Part shown: positions 7,189-16,200 of the stretch, piece after piece | Layout of the letters: every line of letters begins with the position of its first letter | Numbering within the stretch: position 1 is the stretch's first letter | Assembly (NCBI GenBank): GCA_947631195.1 | Contig: CANRKK010000001.1 | Location: 1-64,000 of the forward strand | DNA: 64,000 nt | Reading direction: 5' to 3' | DNA from: an uncultured Clostridia bacterium | Lineage (GTDB): Bacteria; Bacillota; Clostridia; Christensenellales; Borkfalkiaceae | Translations under genes and position numbers: made by a program | The notes under the pieces: generated by a model | Seen by the model: the letters and a program-made list of their open reading frames with translations, nothing else | Database searches by the model: none | What the model was told of the DNA's origin: nothing

Positions 7189-8780
7189 TGATCGCATTAT
7201 TGGCTAAGGATTTTAAGCTTGTTTTTGCAAGCGGAAGAGTAGGGAAGTGGCGCATAGTATCCTATGTGCTCAGCGTTATGCTCTTAATAATGTTTGTCGC
7301 AATCGAAACGTTTATCGTGTCGGGCGTTTTGTCGCGCCTTGACGCTTACGTAAACGCGCCCATTGCCTTTTTATCCATAGCCTTGTTTGTCGTCAGCATA
7401 TTGATGATTTTTCTCTGCCTCGTGCAGGCAAAAAAGCTGTTTTTTAACGAGCGCGACACAACCAATCTGTCCAGCATGCCCGTGAGCAACGCGCAGATCA
7501 TCATTTCCAAATTGCTGTTTTTGTTCCTTATGCAATATGTAACGGGTCTGATGTTTACATACCCTATCATCGTGGCCTACAACATTTTGTACGGCGGCGG
7601 AAAGATGATGTATTATTTTGGAGTATTTTATCCCATGCTGGCCTTTCCGTTTGAATGCGGCGTGGCGTTGCTTTTGGTGTATCCCTACAAACTGCTTTCG
7701 GATTTTTTAAAAAAACATTCCCTTGTGCAGTTTATCGTGGCGGCAGTGGTTATCTTCGGGGTATGTTATCTATACAGCGTTATACTGAACCTTTTTGTGT
7801 CGCTGGTAGCAAATAATAACTTTGACGCCATTATAAATACGTCTACCGTAAACGGCATGATTACCGCCAAGCGTTACATGGTTCCCATAAGTTGGCTGGT
7901 GGATTTGTTCTTCAGCGGCAAGATCCGCATGCTCGGCATATATTTGTGCGTGGCGTTGGGAATCTTTTTGCTTGGCTCTACGCTGTGCATACTTACGTTC
8001 AACTACCTGCGGAGCGTGCGTTTTCAGGGGAGACAACGCCCCAGACCTTTAAATTATAAACAGCACACGTTGACCCGCGCCCTGATAAAAAAGGAATTTT
8101 TATTGCTTTTTAAAGACAGCAACAATCTGTTTTCTTTTACCGGTTTGGTGTTGGTTCAGCCATTTTTGGTATATTTAATTATATCTTCTATAAACACAAT
8201 TTTCAAAAGCGGTATTTTTGCATATTATGTGGCCCTGATGCCGAACTTTTTGCCGATAATCGATATGTTGCTGGTAATTTTGGTCAGCCTGATTATCAGT
8301 CAAGGCGCAAACAGTTACATTTCTTCCGAGGGCAAAAATATACGCTTGATAAAACTTTTGCCCGTAAGCGTGTTCAAACAGTTATTTATAAAAGTGGCTT
8401 TGCCGCTTTCGTTTGTGGCGGTATCCGTATTGCTTAGCTACGTCGTGCTGTTTGTATTCGGATGCATAAATTTGTGGACGGCGCTGTTTGGATTGCTAAT
8501 CACATTGCTTATACAAGTTATTTTTAGCGTAATTTCCCTGTATGAGGAATTGCAAATCAGGCAAAACCGCGCGCGCAGTTACTTTTTGTCCTCGACATTT
8601 TCGTACTTGGTGCCCATTTTATACGCGGTAGCGATGATATTGGGGAGCTACTTCGGGCTTAATTTGTACGTTGGGTTTGCCATCGGCGTTGCAATAGTGG
8701 TGGCGAGCGGATTGCCTTGGGTAATAAATTTCCGCAAGCGCATTCTTGCACAGTTTGAGCAGTTGGAGGTAATCAACTGA
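7188..8780 (+). CDS. ABC transporter permease (ABC-2-like, about 12 TM)
   Basis: The 530-residue integral membrane protein has about six TM helices in each half, separated by a basic cytoplasmic segment (about residues 275-305) that contains RGRQRPRPL-type sequence. It has no ATPase motifs and forms the membrane part of the exporter with the preceding gene. The substrate cannot be read from sequence. Position between a signal peptidase and McrB-like unit and a block of exported proteins suggests a role in export, assembly or membrane homeostasis of that surface system. Weak similarity in layout to ABC exporters of the BcrB/NatB kind is family-level knowledge only. Confidence 0.85.
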   Translation: MIALLAKDFKLVFASGRVGKWRIVSYVLSVMLLIMFVAIETFIVSGVLSRLDAYVNAPIAFLSIALFVVSILMIFLCLVQAKKLFFNERDTTNLSSMPVSNAQIIISKLLFLFLMQYVTGLMFTYPIIVAYNILYGGGKMMYYFGVFYPMLAFPFECGVALLLVYPYKLLSDFLKKHSLVQFIVAAVVIFGVCYLYSVILNLFVSLVANNNFDAIINTSTVNGMITAKRYMVPISWLVDLFFSGKIRMLGIYLCVALGIFLLGSTLCILTFNYLRSVRFQGRQRPRPLNYKQHTLTRALIKKEFLLLFKDSNNLFSFTGLVLVQPFLVYLIISSINTIFKSGIFAYYVALMPNFLPIIDMLLVILVSLIISQGANSYISSEGKNIRLIKLLPVSVFKQLFIKVALPLSFVAVSVLLSYVVLFVFGCINLWTALFGLLITLLIQVIFSVISLYEELQIRQNRARSYFLSSTFSYLVPILYAVAMILGSYFGLNLYVGFAIGVAIVVASGLPWVINFRKRILAQFEQLEVIN

Positions 8781-8781
8781 T

Positions 8782-11373
8782 ATGAAAAAGAGAAATCTTG
8801 CTATATTGCTGATTATTCCGTTTTTGGTAGCTATTTTTGGGATTGTAACCATAAATACTGCATTTAATCTTGTCGACAACGATGTCGTCCGCATTGTGTG
8901 GGACTACCGCCAAAACGAGCTGTTTAACTTAAATAATCGCCACTTGCTCCGCGCAAAGGGAATTTTGGCCAACGAATCGGGTTTGGGTTCGGCCGGCAGC
9001 CAATTGGTTTGGACGGTTGCCAATCTCGATCCTGCGGATACGGAGGAACATGCGGTAATCGATAACTCCGACCACATCAACAGCTATCTTGTGCCCCAAT
9101 CCGTGGGCTGGATAACAATTATCTGCACTTCGCAAAAAGGCAATGTTACCCCGTTGAGAATGAACGCTTACATTTTTAGCGGCAACGCGTTTGTAATAAA
9201 TACCTCTACCGACGCATCTTCGCAAAACGTTGACGGCACGCTCTATTACGGCGAATTCGACCGCAACCAACAGACGGGTGAAAAAATAAAAGCGACAATC
9301 GGGTTCGACGTAAATGTTTCTGACAGCGATTTGCGCAACACGATCGTTTGGGATAGGGCAAATTCAACCGATAACGTCACTGTAAGTATGGAAAGCGGCG
9401 AAGGTACTATTTACGTTAACAGCGCGTTGTCCGACGGCAGCGATACGGTGGTTGCCTTTGTCAGCAACTCCGATCCCGAGCTTACGGCAAAGCTGGAGTT
9501 TCAGGTGGTGCCCCAGGGAATCAATGTTTATACTTATGATGATTTGCTTGCATGCACCAATAACTCCGAGCAGGGTGAAATAGTCGTTTTGCGCAAGCAT
9601 TTTGAATCGCTGGCTAATTTTGAAGATAACACCGCGTCCAACGTGGCCCTGTTCGGCACAAGGACGGCAGACGGCTTTAACTTTGCCAATGAAGTATACC
9701 GTTTTGAGACTACGTATAACCACGAATTCATGGACCAATGGAATCAGTGGACGAATACGCCTGACGGCGCGGGAAGAGGCACGGTAAGTTTGGACATTAT
9801 TGCCGGCTTGCATGTGCAAAAAGATTTTTACGGCAACGGGTACAGACTCAATTTGCATAACTTATGCTATCCTTCGCAGCGCAGGGAAACTACCGACAGC
9901 AACGGGAACAGCTACGAAGTGGCAATGTTGGGGCAGTCCGACCTTTTCCGCGGGCCCAAGCCGTTTTATATGCTGGGCGACCCCAACAGCACCTTGCCCT
10001 TGGTTACTGCTTTCGGACAGGACAACGTGGGGGTTTATATCGACGGAGATAACATTAAATTCAATGACGTAAAAGTGTCCAACGGCGATTTTGGGCTTGT
10101 AATGGAAAATCTCAACTATACCGGCACGGTGGTAGAGGTTGCGGGCAATAACAACACCGTATGCAACTGCGTGTTGCAAAACGGAAAGAATGTTCTCCGC
10201 AGTTTCAGCTCGCGTAATTTAATTATCGACAACTGCATATTGAGCACTTCGCGGAACTTCCTTTTGGAGGTCGGCAGCAACGAATATGTGAAAAACGACC
10301 CCGCCGACGTCAAAACCTATAATTTTGAAAAGCTCGACGGCACCTCATACAGCGGCGCGACGGCCGATTATCTCGCACCCGTCACGGATGATACTATCAA
10401 TATGCTCGGTGACCAGACGTTAAGTTTGTTCTTGTCGGGATTTGCAAGTTTAAACGACGTGCTCGAACCGCCCGAAACGCCGCGCTATGACCCGTCGACA
10501 CAAAAACCGCAGATGAAAGCCGCCCTACATTCAATCCAAAACGGTTTAAACCATCAGGACGAGGTGGACAGCTATTTTGACGGCTCAACAACGGTAAACA
10601 ACACTGTTTTTTACCGCAGCGGCATAGCGGCCATCGGCGTAAACAATATGTTCAACGGGCCGTTCCTCTATAACAATTCCCCCTCGTTGATAAGCGGTAT
10701 TTTGGGTTTGATGGGCAACATGCTGGGCGAAGCTATCCCCATGTTCCCCGACAACGTTGCGGGCGCAAGCAGACCCGTAAGCGTAAATTTAACCGGCGAT
10801 ACGATTTTTTATGACTATAAAACGTTGGCAGACTGGGATATCAGCGGCTTGATAGACCAGCATATAGGGGAACTTGTCGCGGGCTTGAATCTCGGCAGTT
10901 TCAACGTAACCATAGACGATATTTTCCCGCTTAAGGAAATCCTCACCAACGTTGCGGGCGGACAGCGCCTTATCTACACCTCGCATGTAATGGATGAAAA
11001 CGGCGATGTCTCCGACGTTGACTATATCAGCATTCCCGTGGCGTACTACGGCGGCGGTTATAACGCCTCGGTTGTGACTTCGGATAGCATAAACCACAAA
11101 GTTCTGTCGCCGACGTACAACGTAGACCTGCTGGATAGCTACCTCAATCTTACAACTACGCTCGACTTGTCCGATCTGGCAAACGGCGGGCTCAGCGGCG
11201 TAATGTCCAATCCGAACTTCGTGCGCTTCATGAAAGAGGTGCTTACAAAAACCGTTACGGCGGTAACAGGCTTCGAGCCGTTCAAATTCCAGTTTGAAAC
11301 TTCTGCGGAGGGCTTGTTTGACGAAAGCGGCAAACCTATAGCCCCCGACTATCAAATATTAATCAAAAACTAA
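8782..11373 (+). CDS. Large exported protein with beta-helix-like region, function unknown
   Basis: The product has 863 residues. It starts with a KKR-rich N-terminus and one hydrophobic segment (about 5-26) with no clear signal-peptidase I site, so it may stay membrane-anchored. Residues about 410-510 contain short beta-forming repeats rich in N, G, V and C (e.g. VCNCVLQNGKNVLRSF, IIDNCIL), typical of right-handed parallel beta-helices of the pectate-lyase type. The flanking regions are Asn/Asp/Ser-rich and look extracellular. I do not see catalytic motifs of a specific lyase or hydrolase. It begins one base after the permease stop, so it is part of the operon. A surface adhesin or scaffold is possible. 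Confidence 0.65.
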   Translation: MKKRNLAILLIIPFLVAIFGIVTINTAFNLVDNDVVRIVWDYRQNELFNLNNRHLLRAKGILANESGLGSAGSQLVWTVANLDPADTEEHAVIDNSDHINSYLVPQSVGWITIICTSQKGNVTPLRMNAYIFSGNAFVINTSTDASSQNVDGTLYYGEFDRNQQTGEKIKATIGFDVNVSDSDLRNTIVWDRANSTDNVTVSMESGEGTIYVNSALSDGSDTVVAFVSNSDPELTAKLEFQVVPQGINVYTYDDLLACTNNSEQGEIVVLRKHFESLANFEDNTASNVALFGTRTADGFNFANEVYRFETTYNHEFMDQWNQWTNTPDGAGRGTVSLDIIAGLHVQKDFYGNGYRLNLHNLCYPSQRRETTDSNGNSYEVAMLGQSDLFRGPKPFYMLGDPNSTLPLVTAFGQDNVGVYIDGDNIKFNDVKVSNGDFGLVMENLNYTGTVVEVAGNNNTVCNCVLQNGKNVLRSFSSRNLIIDNCILSTSRNFLLEVGSNEYVKNDPADVKTYNFEKLDGTSYSGATADYLAPVTDDTINMLGDQTLSLFLSGFASLNDVLEPPETPRYDPSTQKPQMKAALHSIQNGLNHQDEVDSYFDGSTTVNNTVFYRSGIAAIGVNNMFNGPFLYNNSPSLISGILGLMGNMLGEAIPMFPDNVAGASRPVSVNLTGDTIFYDYKTLADWDISGLIDQHIGELVAGLNLGSFNVTIDDIFPLKEILTNVAGGQRLIYTSHVMDENGDVSDVDYISIPVAYYGGGYNASVVTSDSINHKVLSPTYNVDLLDSYLNLTTTLDLSDLANGGLSGVMSNPNFVRFMKEVLTKTVTAVTGFEPFKFQFETSAEGLFDESGKPIAPDYQILIKN

Positions 11374-11395
11374 CACAACGCTAAGGAGTTAAATC

Positions 11396-12544
11396 ATGTC
11401 AAAACGTATTGGCAAAGTTTTATGCCTGATATTTTTATCGGTAATACTTGTTTTGGTTTCGGCTTGTTCGTTTTTCGGCGAAGAAGAACGCCGCGAAATA
11501 GAAAATATCTACTACATTGCTGCCACGCAGGACGACGTAGAAGGTATTTTCGTAGTAATCGAATATGCCGGCGACGAGTATCCCGACAGTATGTTCTTCG
11601 TTGCCAACGGTGAAGAAGGTAAGGAGGGCAACGGCATTGCCGAAGTCACGGGCGAACTCATCGAGGACGGCGCAAAAATCCAAATCACCGTAAAATACAC
11701 AGACCAAACGCGCGATCCGTCCGTTTTTGAGTTTAACAACAGCGTTTTCCCCACCGATTGCCAAAGCGAACTCGACCCCGAAACGGGCGACTGGCACATC
11801 ACAATCACCCTTTCCAATGGCGAAATTGTTGAACTTGACGTCCATAACGGCGTTGACGGCGACGAAATCATAGATTTCCGCACCGAGCCCGGCAATCCCG
11901 ACCTCGACGAAGACGAAAATACGACTTATATCGTTATCGTAATGAAAAAGACCGACCCCGAAACGGGCGAAAATATAACTTACCGTATTCCTATGCCCGA
12001 GGGCGACAAGGGCGAACAGGGCGTAGGCATCGCGGGCATACGTGTAGACGACTACCTCACGCGGTATGACGCAAACTTCGTGCATCTCGTTATAGAACTC
12101 ACCGACGGCACCGAACTCAGAACCGAAATTCCCAAGGTAAACAACTGGACGGTAGGGGACGGAGCCCCTTCGCCCGGTTCGGGTATGGTTGGCGATTTCT
12201 ATTTTGACAGAAGAAATTGCATTTTCTACTACAGAAATAACGCCGGCACATGGGAAATAATTATCGACCTCTCCGACAAAACTACCGCCGACCATGTCGT
12301 AAGTTTTATGGTTGACGGAATCATGCTCGATACGCCCATTTATATCAAGCACGGAGATTACTTCTACGGTAAAACGGACAAAAAAATCCCCACGCCCCAA
12401 AAAGATGGCTTTAAGTTTGCGGGCTGGTACACCAAACTCAACGAAGACGGCACCGTAAACGTCAATTCGGGGCAGTTTACCGACCTTACGCCCGTTTTAA
12501 CCGATATGACTTTATACGCCTATTTTATAGCAGAAACCGACTAA
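11396..12544 (+). CDS. Surface lipoprotein with C-terminal InlB-type (Listeria-Bacteroides) repeat
   Basis: The start ATG follows aaggag. The 382-residue product has a lipoprotein signal ending in the lipobox VSAC (Cys24), so it should be diacylglyceryl-anchored on the outer face of the membrane. The mature part is strongly acidic (D/E-rich) with a short GDKGEQG stretch near residue 203. The last ~50 residues contain KDGFKFAGWYT followed by LYAYF, the InlB B-repeat pattern (GYxFxGWY...LYA). Such repeats act as spacers or adhesion modules in cell-surface proteins. The repeat is shared with the 1363-aa protein downstream, which supports a joint surface role. Confidence 0.75.
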   Translation: MSKRIGKVLCLIFLSVILVLVSACSFFGEEERREIENIYYIAATQDDVEGIFVVIEYAGDEYPDSMFFVANGEEGKEGNGIAEVTGELIEDGAKIQITVKYTDQTRDPSVFEFNNSVFPTDCQSELDPETGDWHITITLSNGEIVELDVHNGVDGDEIIDFRTEPGNPDLDEDENTTYIVIVMKKTDPETGENITYRIPMPEGDKGEQGVGIAGIRVDDYLTRYDANFVHLVIELTDGTELRTEIPKVNNWTVGDGAPSPGSGMVGDFYFDRRNCIFYYRNNAGTWEIIIDLSDKTTADHVVSFMVDGIMLDTPIYIKHGDYFYGKTDKKIPTPQKDGFKFAGWYTKLNEDGTVNVNSGQFTDLTPVLTDMTLYAYFIAETD

Positions 12545-12593
12545 ATTTTGTTTATGCGCCCGCGCGCCACGGCAAAAAGGAGGCCCAAAGACT

Positions 12594-13235
12594 ATGTACA
12601 AGAGAGCAATGACTATTTTAATATCATTCTTGTCTTGCTGCGCAATGATTTGCGTGGGCTTTTCGGCATGGACTTTTAATTTGGGGCAAGATCTACAGGC
12701 AGAGTCAAACGGCGTCATCCAGTCCGAAGATGTTATCGTCAGCGACGACTATGTGACGATTAGTGCTGAGGACATGTCCAATTTTGTATTCACGCCAACA
12801 GGATTTAAAAGCGGTTCAAAAGCTACTTTTAATATTAAATTAAAAGTGTTTGTTGAACAATGTAAAAAATTTGTCGGTGAAAATGATTTAACAGTTTCAA
12901 TAACATTGAGCTTATCAGTGCTTGACGATGTAAATGCTGATTATATTTTTACCAATGATATTATTTCTTTTTCTATGGATGATAGGAATGTGTCTCCCAG
13001 TTCTACACAATCATCTTATACAGCGGAATTTAAAATAACTAATGAAGAATTATCTACTGCTAAGGAGTCGGAGCAGAAAGAACTGGAGTTATCTGGACAA
13101 TTTACATTTACTATAAGTAATACTACTGATTATAACAGATTATATGATGCATTATTTGATGTTAATAATAATGAGCAGAAAAACTCATTTAAACTTGTAG
13201 TGGCGGTATCCAACGAACCGAATGAGGGTAATTAA
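12594..13235 (+). CDS. Secreted protein with SipW-type signal peptide, function unknown
   Basis: The RBS aaaaaggagg precedes ATG 12594. The 213-residue product begins with a hydrophobic signal ending in GFSAW, closely matching GFASW of the 562-1356 product, so it is a probable SipW substrate. The mature part is acidic, Ser/Thr/Asn-rich and predicted beta-rich, in the TasA/camelysin style. The signal-peptide codons are GC-rich but the mature part is strongly AT-rich. It ends 2 bases before the next start, so it is probably co-expressed with the Hint-domain protein as a small companion subunit (inference). Confidence 0.72.
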   Translation: MYKRAMTILISFLSCCAMICVGFSAWTFNLGQDLQAESNGVIQSEDVIVSDDYVTISAEDMSNFVFTPTGFKSGSKATFNIKLKVFVEQCKKFVGENDLTVSITLSLSVLDDVNADYIFTNDIISFSMDDRNVSPSSTQSSYTAEFKITNEELSTAKESEQKELELSGQFTFTISNTTDYNRLYDALFDVNNNEQKNSFKLVVAVSNEPNEGN

Positions 13236-13237
13236 AT

Positions 13238-16200
13238 ATGACGCGTTTAAGAAAGTATTTAATTATAATATTATCTATGCTGGCGGCCATGCTTTGCGCG
13301 GCCGGCGTTTCCACATGGATTATATCTACGCCCAAAATTATCACGCCCCTGTGGGAAGCAGCGCAACCACAACAACAAAAAGTTTATGTAAAGAAAATTG
13401 TTGAAACCACTCCTGCCGAAACAGTCACGGGCAGCTATCTTTCCAACGCGGCTAATAAGAAATTGGAGTTTAGCTTTGAGGGCGGAGCAGATGCAAGTAG
13501 TGCAATTCAATCTTTTGGTGTAGGTACTGCAAATAGTGGCGGTGCGGTTCCTAATGTGGAGTTTACAAAGGGAGAAGAAATTAAAGTCGGTTGCACATAT
13601 TCTGTGTCTGTTTTGGACATTACTTTTGTTTCTACTTCATACTCTTTAGCGGGAACTTATAAAAATAGAAAGGAAGGCGGTTTAGACGGTATAGAAGAAT
13701 CAAGCAGCATAAATATTATTCTCAAACATAAAACTGTGGACGTCGGCGGCACGCTCTACACCATAGAGGACGCGTTAGCAACGGGCGGCAACGCAACCGT
13801 AAAAGCTGACACTTCATTTGCGGGCAAAGACGTTGCTAACCAAGTCGGTTATACAAGCTCTAACTACACCGTTTCAAGCGGCGAAACATTACTGTTGCCG
13901 TATGACGGAAACGATGGCTTGAATACGACAACGTCCGCGGACACATCTGCGTTCGGGACTAATGCTAAAAAAGTTGAATTGAAAATAGGTGAAGGAATTA
14001 CACTTACAAATAACGGTACTTTAAATATTGGTGGGATAACAACAGGACGGCAAGGCGGTCAATCTGGCTGTACTGCGGGCGACCATGCTCAAATAACGCT
14101 TGGCAAAAACGCCATAATCAATTCATACGGCAATATCAATGCTTATGGTTTCATTGCTGAAGCTGACGATAATAACGGTTCTGAAGTTATCGTGAATACG
14201 GGCACATTGCTTATGCCGTTCATAGTTGTTGAACATAGAGGTGGAACAGCTTTTGCCAATATGGTAAGTAAAGGGGCTTTTCAATATGATAGCAAAAATC
14301 TGAAAACTTCTCCATTTAACCGTTTTTATATGGAAAATGTCCATCCTCAACTGACAGTTTTGAGCGGAGCTATTCTTAAAGGACACGCAAATTTATTTGC
14401 AAATGACCATGACAATACCACCGATATTAATTTAGTTGGAACGAGCGGATATCTCATCAATTTGAGTCAAAACACAAAGTTAGTCGCAAAATATAACGTT
14501 AATGCCAAGATAATGTCCGTTGAAATTAAGGGGAGCGCGACACTGAATGCTCTTGAGTTGTCTTTGACAAACCCTGTATCAATTACGCTTAGTACGAAAA
14601 CGGTACACTTCCCAATCTCGTGGCACTTTAATATAACATTGAGTTCTTATGAAGACGGTAATCCCTCTACCGTTACTGCAACCGAACAAAAACTTAAACT
14701 TTTACCGAGCGCAAAGTTTACCGTGGGGAAAAACGTGACCCTTATAGCAGACGAGTTAGTTGTTTATGATGAAAAAGCAATTGATTTTGTTGATCCAACC
14801 AAGAGTTATGATCCTTCTACAGATAACGTAAAGAAAAATATACCTGCTACCCTCATTATCAATGGAACTTTGCAGGCAAATAAATTAGCGGGTCATGTGC
14901 AAACAGAAATAGACAATGCCCATTTGGTAATATCCAATGGGAATACAATTGCTACTAAAGAGATTACTGCTATCGGCGGAACGACAGGACTGGGTTTGGG
15001 GGATCAATCTAAGTATAAAGATATATCACATACCCTGAATGGCGCAGTGTATAACGACGGAAACATATCCCAACAAAATCTTAACGTGGGAACGTATATC
15101 TCAAAGTTATTTGAGGATATTGGTGTATGGCTGACAAAGGAAATTCCTTCCGTAACCTATCAAGCAGGTGAAGGCTCGTTTGCAAATGGGGAAAAGTCTG
15201 TTACAAAACAATATAGCGACCTTGAGGATTTGCAAGGCGAGACAAAAATTTTAGGTCAAGACAAAATCGATTCGGAGACGCCCACAAGGCCGTACTATGA
15301 ATTCCTCGGTTGGGCAACAAAACAAAGCGGCGCAACAGCAGCCGATGTGATAAAAGACGGCCTCGAAATCACCATCGGCAATGAAATCACACTCTACGCC
15401 GTTTGGAAACCGATTGAATACACTTTCAACTATGATATCCTTGATGGAAGTACGGGTGAACACAAAACGGGCCTCCTTGCGACATGGACTGCAGAAATGG
15501 GGCAACTCACCTTGTCGGGAGTTGAGCTCCCGGTTGACAAACCCGTCGGCTATGAGTTCGACGGCTGGTACAGCAATCCCGAGTGCACGCTGACGGTCGA
15601 CAACATTGACGTAAGCAATGCGGGCAGCGTGTTCAAAGGAGAAACCTCCGTTACAGTTTACGGCAAGCTCGAGCAGGAATTTACTGCTACGATCGTTTAC
15701 GACCTCGGCGATATGAGCGAAGTGCAAGGCTATTCTGAGCTGCAAAATGTGCTTCCCGTCAATACAACGATAGACAGCGGCCTTAGCATTAAAGAGAAAA
15801 TTACAACTTGGGCAGACGGTTGTCCTGTCGATATAAATATTAATCTCGCAAAATACTTCGCCGGGTGGAAGATTAGAACCGCAAACGGTGATGAAGAGAT
15901 CACGGAAGGGACGACGGTATCGGGAGGCCTGTGTACGAGCGACAACGGCAATTGGACATTGACCTTGGTTGCTCAGTGGGCAGACAAAACAAAAGTAATA
16001 TTCAAAGACGATACGGTCGGATTTACAAGTCAAGATTATTACTATAAGCCCGGGCAGACGGTAGAAATCGATTCTTCCGATAATCTTACAATTGTAGCGC
16101 CTGATGGCCAATCAATCGATATTGCAGCCGAAGGTAGCGACAAAGCTGCGACGTCAACAACATTGCATAGTAAGGACTGCGACATAAGTGAAAAAACTTA

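Noticed and set aside
11435-12400. 321-aa minus-strand ORF
   Set aside because: Mirror of the acidic lipoprotein gene; its composition is that of a reverse-strand shadow.
15251-16111. 286-aa minus-strand ORF
   Set aside because: Lies wholly antisense to the InlB-repeat region; no domain.
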